From assembly GCA_001599815.1 (NCBI GenBank), contig BCIA01000001.1, positions 4,344,934 to 4,408,933 on the forward strand: a stretch of 64,000 nt of DNA, in the 5' to 3' direction. Made by a program: the position numbers and the translations under genes. Shown here piece by piece: positions 10,389-20,530 of this stretch. The DNA comes from Furcasterigmium furcatum. Taxonomy: Eukaryota; Ascomycota; Sordariomycetes; Glomerellales; Plectosphaerellaceae. A model generated the notes under the pieces. It had not been told where the DNA came from and ran no database searches. It saw only the letters and a program-made list of their open reading frames with translations. How positions within the stretch are numbered: position 1 is the stretch's first letter; each line of letters starts with the position of its first letter.

Positions 10389-11475
10389 GATCGTAGGGAT
10401 TCACGGGAGAGACGGTGTTGGTTCTTGTTGAATCGAGGGAGGGAACAATCTCCTCGGTTCGCGGATGTTCGACGGACAATGAGGGGTCAGGTCAAAGTCC
10501 AGTCAACTTCTTGATCACTGCTTGGGCTTCTGTCGCGGGGTAACACCAGCTCTTTTGAACCCAAAGGGCCGGGGTCTGTCTTCACATTCATGGTCAGAGG
10601 ACCTTCCCCACGGCGCGGGATGTCAGGCAAATCAATGGCGCGGAAGGACGGATGAGCCACCGAGAGGCCAGGAACCACGAAGGTTGAAGCTCCGGAGAGC
10701 GTGGAGGTGGTGAAGCTCGTCAGCTTTGCCAATCGGGCTCCCTGAAAGCCGAACATCTCCACTGAAGGCCGCAGCTACCCCCACTAGCTGACACGCTGTC
10801 GACGCCGTCCGTCCCCTGGATTGGGGAAATCGGGTGCCGGGCGAGAGGGGAAAGCCGGGCCCAGGATGGGTGGGGGCTCTGGCAATTGGAATGTGAAGCC
10901 ACGACTCCAAAGAAATCATCGTGAGATGTGACGGTGGATTAGGAATTTGAAAAGTACTGAATGCCTAGGCTGACGGATGCAATAGCAGACAAGCATTTCG
11001 CTCAGAATTGATACAAGATCTACGGAGTAGCGAAAGCGTCGATCACCGGAAGAAACAGGGCAGCGTGGCTCAATACCGACCCTCGAACACATCAGGCATT
11101 ATCGATCAGCTTTTTGGACCAGCTTTTTGATTAGTGGGCTTCTACGATTATGAGTAATATATGGGGTTCTAAGAATACCTCTCAGTCGATGGACGAGACA
11201 CGCGGCGTCGGCGATCCGTTTCTCTGGGTGGTTCCCGTCGTCATCGCTTCCATGACATCGCCATGAGATCATCATGTCACCCAACCTCGCGCAGATCTCA
11301 ACGGCTCATCACCTGCCGTACTTCAAGCCTTCTTTTCGACACCTTGCAAGCTCTCGGGAATTTATTTCATACACACATTGACAAGAAAAATCTTCGCGTT
11401 TCCCCATATCAATAACATCAACCGCAATAAACATCCATCTTCAAGTCAAGGCCAATTACAAACATCTCAACGCCA
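10389..11475. other. Intergenic, divergent promoter region
   Basis: 1.1 kb between the start of the GH31 gene and the start of a rightward small gene, so both promoters must lie here. The last ~130 bases are A/C-rich leader. No other gene-like signal was seen. Confidence 0.45.
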
Positions 11476-11946
11476 ATGCAGCGCTCCGTCCTTCGCATCG
11501 CGGCGCTTCGTCCGCAAGTTGCGCCTCTGCGCCGACTGGTGCCGACACCTTCCCTCCCAGCCTTCGCGAGCACCAAGTCCGCGCCAAAAGAGGCCGCAGA
11601 AGCAAGTGCCCAGTCCGGCGGCTCGCGCAGCAAAGACTTCGTGGAGGCCGTGGAGCGGGACACCGACGCATCGGCTGTCGGCGACACCCTCGGCACTCAC
11701 GACGCCAGAGGCAGCACCGGCGGTGGTAAACCCCTGGAGAGCTCCGACCATCCACCTCCGCAACCTAAGATCTGGAATGCCTCAGCGCGTCCTGACAAGG
11801 AGGGGATGACCGACGCTCAGAAGGAGGAGGTGGCGAGGCATAACAAGGAGTTTGACGAGAAGCATGACAAAGCCGATCCGGCTGAAGAGGACAAGGTGGA
11901 CAAGCACTTTTGGTCTTCTGACGCTGGCAAGTCCGTGAGAAAGTGA
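11476..11946 (+). CDS. Small protein with mitochondrial-type N-terminus
   Basis: Single exon, 156 residues. The first ~30 residues are rich in Arg, Leu, Ala and Ser and lack acidic residues (MQRSVLRIAALRPQVAPLRR), a typical mitochondrial targeting presequence. The mature part is hydrophilic, with Gly/Ser segments, a short conserved-looking STGGGKPLESS motif, then a charged region (EGMTDAQKEEVARHNKEFD) and a Lys-rich C-terminus. Proteins with this STGGG-x-PL-x-SS plus DAQK(E/A)EV layout are widespread in filamentous ascomycetes and uncharacterised. The start is preceded by a long A/C-rich leader with no upstream ATG in frame. Mitochondrial import is inferred from composition only. Confidence 0.75.
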   Translation: MQRSVLRIAALRPQVAPLRRLVPTPSLPAFASTKSAPKEAAEASAQSGGSRSKDFVEAVERDTDASAVGDTLGTHDARGSTGGGKPLESSDHPPPQPKIWNASARPDKEGMTDAQKEEVARHNKEFDEKHDKADPAEEDKVDKHFWSSDAGKSVRK

Positions 11947-13422
11947 GCGAGGCCATGGACACGGGTGGATGGGTTTTTGTATTTCGCCTCAGTTGATCCT
12001 CGATAGCATTCAGGCGTTGGCAAGGGGGGGTTATCTTACTACAACAATACATTGCGGTGCTTGAAGCTCGACATCTTCATCGTTGACCATCCATGTTTGT
12101 TCAGCATCATTCCAATCCACGTTCACAGCTTGGAGGCGGTCCTTTACGAACGGCATGTCCAGTCAAGTTTCTGGTCGGTTTAGGTCGCGTCCTCAAAGAA
12201 GGACTCGAGGACTACCTTCATCCTGGTCAAAGCCATGAGTGGAAACAAGCTATCGCGTGGGTGTTGCTGACGGACCACGTCGAGACCCGGTACTTGGACC
12301 AGAGGGGCCAGAATCTCTGCCACAATATCGGCGGTCAAAAGAACGGGATGACCCGAATTTGAGAAGATTTTGAGGTGTTCTCTGATAAGAGAGCCTGATG
12401 ATATGGAGTCAAGCCAGGGGTGCATCAGGAGGGGGTACCCAAGGCAGAGTGCTCCTAATGTATCGAGAGCGGACAGTTGATCTTTTCTAATTAATATCCA
12501 GATGCGAATGAAAGATACTCTAATCCTGGCTATTTACCCCTTTATGTACTCATGTTGCCCCGGAAGCAAGGCTGTTTTCAGCTGCGGCTCTGTGGCACCG
12601 GACAACAACTCGACAAGATGGAGAACCCGACTCTGCGCTCATTACCTGGCCCCAGCTGGGAACTGCTTTTTACTTGAGGTCAGAGCCGCACAAACGTGAC
12701 CCCGAGGCCTATTCTTGTCCTTTTTTGCACATCACCCATTTGCGGGTAAGGTACCCCTGGCATCATGACGCACATTGTGGTCTGCCATCCTTAACGAATA
12801 ACGTTAACCAGTAGAATTCGCCATCATGAACCGCTGTACCTTTTGCAATCAGGAAACTCGCGGCTCATGAGGCGGAGCACCTCCTTGACCGAGTCCCGAA
12901 ATGGATTCTTCTTGATTTATGAGCCCACCATGATGAGGTTCTGTTCGGAGAAGCTGGTAAGACGGCTCGGGGTTCTACCGACTTACATGGTCAACGTGTG
13001 AGCCACGATTCGTTCCCCTGGCCCCGTGCATTAGTGCCGAATATTCATGGCTTGAAGCAGGGTCAGAGATTAATTACCCTACACCAATGACAACATAGAA
13101 GCACAACATCGCCCCGATGCCGAGCGAGAGCCTGATGATCGACACTCCCCAGGGGCGGGCAGTGTTCAGCCTTACTACCACCACACGGGCATGCATCCTG
13201 TCGGCTTACCCACCTCCAGAAACAAGCTATTGTTTTAGCATTGGGGACTAATCTTCGCAGTTTTGACAAAGGGAGGCTGCTTCTACCACACCTAGGTATA
13301 AGAAAGGGCCACATGCCTTTCTAATGCGTGGGCACTTTTGGTGTCAGACACTTTGCTTTCCAAGTCTTCCAGGACCGTCGATATCTCACATTCGTTTGAT
13401 CCCTAAACTCGTTTGGCAAACA
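11947..13422. other. Intergenic, no supported gene
   Basis: 1.5 kb containing only short frames (for example 12093-12362) without recognisable features. The final ~100 bases, with CT-rich stretches, are probably the leader of the next gene. Confidence 0.45.
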
Positions 13423-14171
13423 ATGCATCTTATCTCGGCTCTTGCTTTCGCAGGCGGCGTGTCCGCCTCGGTCCCTCTCTTGGCTGCCCGGCAAGCTCAT
13501 GTATACATGGCTTTGGGCCAGCTCTTCGAGCGCCAGGTAGACATCTGCGTCCCGGTTACCCCGCCAGTTACTTGCGCGCGGTCATGCGGCCCCGGCTTCG
13601 TCGAATGTGTCGGCCCTCCTAACTGCTACAACCCCGGCCGGGGAGATTCGTGCTGCTCAAACGGAAGTAAGTTCCCCCTCGGCTCCCGGCCAACCTCGCA
13701 TAGCAGAGATCACGATGGCTAACGTATTGCAAAGGGTACTGCCCCCAGGGCTTCTACTGTACCGATCGTGGCTGCTGCGAGAACGGCCTCTCCCTCGAGG
13801 AGTGCGGCGCTACCATCACGCTCAGCGTCATCCCCCCTCCGCCACCGGTCGAGACCGAGACTCCCGGTCCGTCCGAGGAGCCCCCAACCTCTGATGCCGA
13901 GTCCACCACCCAGCCTCCTCCTGATACTCCCTCTGAGACTCCTTCTGAGACCTCCTCTGAGTCGGCCGAGCCCACCTATGAGCCCCCAACCTCAACCTCG
14001 GAGAGCGAGCCAGCTACTTCCGCCCCGACCTCGGAATCTTCGATTTCGCCACCCTCCAGCGACACAAGCTCCGTTCCGCCCCCTGTTTCCACTGCTGGTG
14101 CTGGGAAGGCCGCCGACTTTGGTGCAGTGGCTCTCCTCGGAGGTCTCGGTGCCCTCCTAATTGCCGCGTAA
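13423..14171 (+). CDS. Secreted Cys-rich protein with GPI-anchor signal
   Basis: Two exons, 13423-13666 and 13735-14171, are joined in phase over a 68 bp intron (GTAAGT...GCAAAG) to give 226 residues. An N-terminal signal peptide (MHLISALAFAGGVSASVPLL) is followed by a compact Cys-rich module. Its Cys pattern includes CVP..TCARSCGPGFVEC..CYNPG....CC, then YCPQGFYCTDRGCCENG and LEECG. A long Pro/Ser/Thr/Glu-rich stalk of ~90 residues follows, then a hydrophobic C-terminus (AVALLGGLGALLIAA) after a small-residue site, the expected GPI-attachment signal. The protein should sit on the outer plasma membrane or be cross-linked to the wall with an O-glycosylated stalk. Family members are known only as GPI-anchored fungal surface proteins. 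The splice falls inside the Cys module and restores its reading frame, which supports the gene model. Confidence 0.85.
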
Positions 14172-14914
14172 ACGGCAACTAGTGACAGCGATCTTCCTGT
14201 TGGGTCAAATATTCTGGCAGCGCGATGATGCGCTAACGGCATTTGCGATGGAATATTATTGGCTCATTATTGGCTCATGGGTCTTTGTCTTCACTTCCTC
14301 CTGTAATAATGCTCTGAATACAGCTTGGTAAATCACGACTTGCGTGGTGCAAGGAAGCCGTTGAGGGGCGGTATCATGCAGAAGTGACGGGATTTGCGGC
14401 GCATAGCTCGGTCTGCGTGTCCGTTTCGAAATCGCAGGAACGCGTCGATATTGACCTCCATACTATTAATCCTGTCCTCAAAACCAAGCGCCCCGTGATC
14501 CATCCATAGCAACGCAAGAGCTTCTGGAAGCCTGAGGCCCCATTCAGGTACACAATGAACGGTGAGAAGGAGCGAGGAATTCCATCGAGCCAGGAGGACG
14601 CTCCGCCACGAGACAACCTACGCCCCGGCCGGGAAGTCTGACATCAGATCCGTCCACTATAGAGCAGCTGTTGCAACTTCCATCGTATGTGTTGCCATCA
14701 GAGGGACCTGGCACCGAAACTTTGGGCCATGCCCCTATCGAGAGATGAGCATCAGATATTATCTTGCGAGGGCCAAAGTCGTTACCCGGATGTTAATTAT
14801 TGGCCATCTCGAAGTTCCAACGGCTCTATCAGCTAGCGACACTTGTGCCCCTTGGAGGGTCCGGCCTCTCCTATCGCAGGGTTCTTCTGAATGCAGATGA
14901 CGCCGTCTTGACTG
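14172..14914. other. Intergenic, no supported gene
   Basis: About 740 bp between the GPI-protein gene and the 3' end of the leftward 2EXR gene. Only short frames, none convincing. Confidence 0.45.
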
Positions 14915-15651
14915 CTAATCCGACTCGAGGGCATAATATCTTTGTCCTCCCAGGCTTTGCTTCGTCCAATAATCATCGTCTTCGCTATCAGAGCTCGGAA
15001 GCCCAAGATCACGCCTCATGTATGTCCTCAGATCTCGCTCATAGTCCAGAACTTTCGTCCCGCCGTTGTCAATGACCCTGACAATTCTATTGTCACAGCC
15101 CCATTGAGACCTGCCGGGGCCACAGAACTGTCCATACCAGTAGCTTATGTCGCCGGTGTGAAAGATCTCCACACTCTTGAGAAGAGGTTGACACACTGAT
15201 CCCAGACCAAAATCGATAAAATGGCCCGCACACGTGTCGTCTGAGAGTAATTGTAACCGTTGAATGAGCTCGCAGTCATTGTTACGACCACTCAAGCCAG
15301 GGAAAGATAGCAAACTCATCCGAATGATGTCAACGTCGAAGTTCACCCACACGGGCGGCCGACATTGGTGCGCCGGGTCGTATGCGGGCTTGTGCGTCGG
15401 CGACCTTGACGGAGCGAAATACACCTTGTCGCAGCAAGGGAAGGATGGGCGGTAGAATTTGATTCCGACAGACCATGCTTCGCGGCTCACTTGGAGGATG
15501 ATAGGAGGCGGTGAAGTCGAGCACCTTTTGTCCTCCAAGTCGCCGTGAAGATTGTACGGGCCGGCTCGCCCGGCGCTGGCGTCAGGTACCACTGCCATAT
15601 CAGGATTCGAATCTCGCAGGGAAATTCGGGAAATCGGTGGAAAGATGCCAT
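14915..15651 (-). pseudogene. 2EXR-domain gene with an apparent frameshift
   Basis: On the minus strand an ATG at 15651 opens a frame beginning MASFHRFPEFPCEIRILIWQ, the classic start of the fungal 2EXR domain (FP..P.EIR..IW). That frame runs into a stop about 50 codons later. The continuation of the same domain (ILQVSREAWSVGIKFYR, then VNFDVD) and the rest of the protein lie in another frame that is open to 14915 and ends in a charged tail (SSDSEDDDYW...YYALESD). The change of frame falls around 15540-15570, where there is no room for an intron with usable splice sites. Either the gene is broken by a net one-base change or the sequence has an error there. 2EXR proteins are common accessory proteins in fungi with no proven function. 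A short product from a downstream ATG (near 15600) remains possible. Confidence 0.65.
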
Positions 15652-16742
15652 GCGGGCGGTGGAGGAGGGAATAGAGACTTGGTTGGCGATTGTTGGCGCT
15701 GGTCAACGAGGTTGAAGCCGGATGTTGGTTCAACGACTCCCCCTCACTGTTCGCCCAATACAATGACTAAGCACATGAGTTGGGCACAAACCTGGAGTTT
15801 CTAGGAATCCTCAGAAGCAGTCGAGAGGCACCAACGCTTGGCATGAAAACGAACTTCGTGAGATACTCCATTACTCCGGTACATGGTCCGACTTAGCAGT
15901 ATGTCCGATTGAGGTGCTGGGCAGCTGCCAAGTGTTTGAGGCATCGCTATAAACCATGGGGTAGCAGACTCGCTAGTATTTTTAGAACCTTGTTCCTGTC
16001 CCTGATGGGATCGTTCAGCGGGGATCGGATCGCGCGGCACGATTTGTTACTAGCTGTTAGCGGTAAGTCGCCCCAAACAGTCCACCGAGACGTTCCATCC
16101 GAACTTCGAAGCCCCTTAAGACGGCCGCAACCCCCTTTGGGCCTTAGCCTGTCGACAATGAAACCTGCCCCAGAGTCTCGAACCTGACAGAGGCATCCGA
16201 ACGATTCTGACGCGTCTGTCATCTGATGCCCGCGAACTCCAACAGTAAGTTCGATTGATCACCCCGACATTCAGAGATCCGTCGAGATGAGTCGCTTGAT
16301 CTACTTGATCTACTTGATCTCCGTGGAAATACAACGAAGAGCGCGTAGGAGCTCGCATTGACGATTGCCGTCAACTTCGAGTGGTCACGGCACCCATTGC
16401 CGAGTCTAACTCACGATGGTCTCAAGGAGCTGGCCAGCCCCTGCACGAATGGAGACTGGGCATCGTGCAAAAATATGTCCTGTAACCACTACTCCTGGGC
16501 TGTAACAGGGGTCCTCCGGGACCAGAGCAGAACTCCTCTCAACAGAGCGGTTCTCTCGTCCACCATAAAAACCTCGGGAATCGCTGAGCCAAAAGGGAAG
16601 TTCTTCTCGGCACCACCTTCCCTTCTTCATCCTATTGTCTTCACCTCCTTTTATATCTTCTCTTCTTGATATCTAGCACCCTGGTGGTAGCTATTACTGT
16701 GCATTTATTTCTTCCTCAAGTCTCTTTTACTCTCCTGACAAG
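15652..16742. other. Intergenic, promoter of the Asn-rich secreted protein gene
   Basis: About 1.1 kb between divergent genes. The final ~130 bases are CT-rich with an AT-rich patch, typical of a fungal promoter/leader. No gene is supported. Confidence 0.45.
16295..16321. repeat. 9-bp tandem repeat (CTACTTGAT)
   Basis: CTTGAT followed by two exact copies of CTACTTGAT and the beginning of a further copy. It lies in non-coding DNA ~420 bp upstream of the secreted-protein gene. Confidence 0.8.
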
Positions 16743-17765
16743 ATGATGGTCAAGACGCTCTTAGTACACGGCGCCGTTCTGGCACTCTCCGCCGTCCAGG
16801 TTGCCGCGCATGCCGCCATCAACCCGGCCCTGGGAGTTGCCGGAACAGCTGCTCGCAACGACGTCGAGAGGCCGTCCAACAACAACCCCTGTGGACGAGG
16901 CGTGGATATCGCGGCAGCCATCGACGGATCCACTGCCGTCCAGGCGGATGCCTCGGGGTCTTTCAACGTTGACGTCGAGAACTTCAACGGGTACGCCATG
17001 AGTTACGCCCTCAAGTCTTATCGAGATGACGCTAATCGTTCTCATATACAGTGGCCGAGACGGTTCGCGCCAGGTGACTATAAGGGTGAATGCTGCCGGA
17101 GATGGTCAGGACTTTGTTGATGGTGATGTGACGACCAACGGCGAGCTCGTGAGTTTCTCCTGCTGCCTGTAAGATATGGTTTCTTGGGAGTCCTCTGACA
17201 AATGGATGTTAGGCACCCTCAGGTACCGACACCGAACAGGTGACTGCCTCCCTCCCGGCTGGCACGACATGCAGCGGTGGAGCGTCAGGAAACCTCTGCA
17301 TTGTCTCCTTCACTACGGCTGGTGGTTTCGGCAACTGCGTTGTTGTCCAGCAGGGTGGCAACGGCAATGGGGGTGGCGCTGCTGCTGGTATGAAGCACTC
17401 GATCGACCCCAAAGTGAGAGCACTTGAAGCTAATGATCTCTCAAGGTGGCAATGCCAACAACGGCAACGGCAATAACAACAACGGTAACAATGGCAATGG
17501 AAACAACAACGGGAACGACAACGGCAACGGAAACAACAACGGCAATGGAAACAACAACAACGCCGATGATAACAACAACGCCGATGATAACAACAACGCC
17601 GAGGACAACAATAATGCCGACGACAATGCCAACAACGCCAACAATGGGAACAACGGCAACGGCAACGGTAATGGAAATGCAAACGCCAACGCCGGCACAC
17701 GTAACGGGAGGAACCGCAGCTTCCGTAACCGTAACCGCCTCCAGAACACTCAGAGGAAAGCATAG
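16743..17765 (+). CDS. Secreted protein with Asn/Gly/Asp-rich repeat tail
   Basis: Four exons (16743-16990, 17052-17148, 17213-17387, 17446-17765), all with GT..AG introns of 58-64 bp and matching phases, give 279 residues. A signal peptide (MMVKTLLVHGAVLALSAVQVAAHA) leads into a ~170-residue globular part with the features PALGVAGTAARNDVERPS, NPCGRGVDIA, DGSRQVTIRV, LPAGTTCSGGASGNLC and FGNCVVVQQGG. Four Cys probably form two disulfides. Exon 4 encodes a ~100-residue low-complexity tail of Asn, Gly, Asp and Ala, including four Asn-Asn-Asn-Ala-(Asp/Glu)-Asp units, closing with an Arg-rich end. I recognise the globular part as a recurrent secreted fungal type but know no proven function; a surface or appressorium-type role would be a guess. 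The reverse strand of the repeat gives long spurious frames. Confidence 0.85.
17553..17624 (+). repeat. Four 18-bp coding repeats (NNNADD units)
   Basis: Four consecutive 18-bp units encode Asn-Asn-Asn-Ala-Asp-Asp, with Glu replacing Asp in the third. The first two units are identical at the DNA level and the last has several silent changes. They are embedded in a longer Asn-Gly repeat (about 17460-17690). Confidence 0.9.
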
Positions 17766-18876
17766 AGTGCATAGAGATGGCAACCAGGTGACTCCCGGGC
17801 CGCCTTGGAAGTATATAAACACAGACATATCAATGATGGCGGATATTACAGACCACGTTCTAACTCATGTCTTGTGAGACTCCCTGTGACCATAATGACG
17901 GAGTATGGTCTTCGCCGGTTAATCTATAATACAGGTAGCGCTCATAAACGCCAGGTATTACACCGCGCTACTTCTCTCCATAGTTGAATCTCGTGGCCGC
18001 TGACTCCCTTGACCACGTTTCTTGAGGCGCTGAAGTCGTCGACATCCGCGAGTCCATCTGCCCTCAGTTACTGCCAATGCGGGCGGATCGCCCCTTTGTA
18101 GACTCGCTTCAATTGCCATGGATGAGACGACGGGAGGTTCCGGACCTTGCACCGTCACTTTCACGAAGATGAACCAAAGTAATCCGAAGACGCGACTCGT
18201 CCTGGCCGGATGACCAACCTAACTTGGACAGGCAGTCTAGATTTCTCATTTGTCGGCAGGAAGCCCTCTGCAGAGTGATTGGTTGCTGCAAAGACGGATG
18301 AAAGCTGATGTCCTCCGGCGTTGGAGCGCCCCACCCACCCGGGATCGGCGCCGGGAACGTCCCGGCATTTTCTGCGGAGCGCCGGGAGCGGTAACCTAGG
18401 GTCTCAGAGTGATCCAGCCCTACGCACTAGACACGTAGCAAACGTCAGACAAAGCTCCCACCTTTCATCACCCAGAGGGTCTGGAACTAATCAGTCTTTG
18501 TTGTGAGTGCTGACTGGTGAGACAAATTTCATCTCTCCGGCCTGCCATGCCAACCCCGGCGACCCCGAATACTCCAGCTGAGGAAAATGGAAGGTAGGCA
18601 TTGTACCTCTGGCATCTAGGCCATTTCTGGTAATCCCAGCGGCATGGCGAAGTCCTGGAAACAAGCTGGCGCTGCGCGCCGTTGCCATGCTATCTAACCT
18701 CTCGAGAAGGGGAGAGGCAAAAGCATAAATAGTGCTCTCGCCCAGCTCGTCTGTATTATCTTCAGGCTTTCTTCATCCCAGCTCTCACGGACACCACCTG
18801 CGACTCTGACTACTCAGTGGATATACACCCCGCCGCTGTTTTATAACTCCAATACTTTTCCAAAAAAACATACAAA
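17766..18876. other. Intergenic, no supported gene
   Basis: 1.1 kb with only short frames. The right end contains a TATA-like element and an A/C-rich leader for the small secreted protein gene. Confidence 0.45.
18724..18732 (+). promoter_or_regulatory. TATA-like element
   Basis: CATAAATAG lies ~150 bp upstream of the start codon of the small secreted protein gene and is followed by a CT-rich stretch and then an A-rich leader ending directly before the ATG. The arrangement is typical of a strongly regulated fungal promoter; activity is inferred. Confidence 0.4.
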
Positions 18877-19296
18877 ATGCTCACCAGGACTTTACTCATC
18901 ACCACCTTCATCACCCTAACCTCCGCCCTACCTACTGCAGTCGGCAACTTTCAAATTCGCGATGACACGAATGTTGCACGAGATGGGAGTATTATCAATA
19001 CAAACCATCTGAATCACATACCGGAGCCCAACGAAGGCGCCGCCCTGTACCTGGAAGACACAGGAATCTCGGCCGATGCCCCTGAAGGCGACCCTGAATC
19101 CAAGACCTCACGTCGTTTCGCATATCAGTGCATCCATTGCAAAAAGGTAAAGCAAGGCACCGAGGGCAACCAGAATGATCATTAGCCCAAGAGCAGAGTC
19201 CCCAACGTGCCCTTTATGGAACGGGTCTCCGAGATGACCGACGACATGCCGGAACTCCAGCCGCTGTCATCCCGATCGCAACCGGTCAGCCCATGA
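18877..19296 (+). CDS. Small secreted protein, effector-like; 3' end uncertain
   Basis: The unspliced frame gives 102 residues ending at 19185, with a signal peptide (MLTRTLLITTFITLTSALPT), a hydrophilic middle and a CIHCKK motif near the end. The same frame stays open after that stop to a second stop at 19294-19296, encoding a plausible acidic stretch (NVPFMERVSEMTDDMPELQP). A GTAAAG donor at 19147 and an AAG acceptor at 19190-19191 would remove 45 bp containing the first stop and keep phase, giving 124 residues; an acceptor at TAG 19183-19185 is another option. Which form is made cannot be settled here. An A-rich leader and a TATA-like box precede the gene. Short secreted proteins of this type are candidate effectors in plant- or insect-associated fungi, but no homology is recognised. 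Confidence 0.6.
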
Positions 19297-20530
19297 GGAT
19301 ATTGCCTCCTCAGAAATGCCCTACGATGAAAGAGCAATGATCGGCCCCCCAAGCTCCGACCTCTGGCAACGAAATTCGTGCGGTTTTGGCGGGCACCGGA
19401 TGAATCTCATCATGTCTGGCGGATATGACTCGGATGGTGAGAAGAACGCGTCTCACGAGTCTGCTCCTGCTGGCATTGATGCGAAGGGCTTAATCAACAA
19501 ATAGAGGGCTAATGTAGTAATGTATCATCTACCTAAATATGGATGGTTACGGTAGTGTGGTGACGTTGTACAGGGTGCCAGTGGAACACCAGGGAGGGAG
19601 CGAGACAACCGCGCGGGTCGTTTTCTTGCTGGGACGAAACATCGTTCTTTTGGAGGGGAACAACGTTTGACTTTACTTTTCCTTGGTTTGGAATGGGCGC
19701 ATTTGCGACCATACACTCTTACGCGAAGTCAAGGCATCTTGAACGGATCCCCTTCGTCCCTCAGGGTCATGTCGGCAACATGGGCTCGACGGCGCCCGCT
19801 GTGACTCGCTGATAAATCTCGAACTTCCGGTTCCAGGCCGTCGGAATGGTCCCAAGGACTGTGTAGCCGAACCAGAAATCCACTCGCTGAACCTGTTTTC
19901 TCAGGCCACTCAGTCCAGAGTTCTGCAGGCGACAGATCGCATCGGGGGAGGTTGACTCAAGGCGCACCACCTGAAAGCTGTTGAAATGGTCCTGCCAGTC
20001 GTGTTGCTTGAGAATTCGCTACTCCTTGGTACCTCTGGCCATGGTGGGATGGTCCCATGCCTGTCTCAGCTTAATCGAGTCTAGAACAAGCCCCCGGAGC
20101 TATGCCCGCTGAGTCCGAGCATCAGGCTGTGGGAGGAGCTGAAGCTGGTACCTCCGAATACCAACAGCCAACCCCAGCCACCGCCTGCATGGGCATGCAG
20201 CCTCCAAAGTTGCCTTGCCAGCTCAGCGGCCCAAGTGTAAGTGGACTCGGAGTTCATACCGCCAGCCGAGAGACAGCCAGCGGCCGAAGGCCAGGTGACA
20301 CACAGAGAGGGTCAGTCAAGCAAAGTGCGTGCGCCGGGCTCCTGCAAGCACCGATGCATCTATGCATTCTTTGGAGCGGGCTCAAGCAAGCCTGGTGCGT
20401 GCGGACGACAAGGGCTGCTCGCATTACAACCCGACCTGGCAGTTGAACATCGACAATCGAGTCCAGCAGAAGATCAGCACCGTTCTTGTATTGATTGATT
20501 GATTTTGCGAAGTGGACACCATCAACCCCA
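19297..20530. other. Intergenic, with a possible upstream exon
   Basis: A frame at 19316-19504 could be a further exon of the preceding gene, but no clean splice links it. At 20102-20236 an ATG-initiated frame of 45 codons ends exactly at a perfect GTAAGT donor (20237). It can join in phase to an acceptor at 20511-20512, adding an N-terminus to the next gene. Both readings are weak. Confidence 0.3.

Noticed and set aside
17209..17772. 187-codon minus-strand frame, extremely Cys/Arg/His-rich
   Set aside because: Reverse complement of the Asn-Gly coding repeats; not an independent Cys-rich protein.
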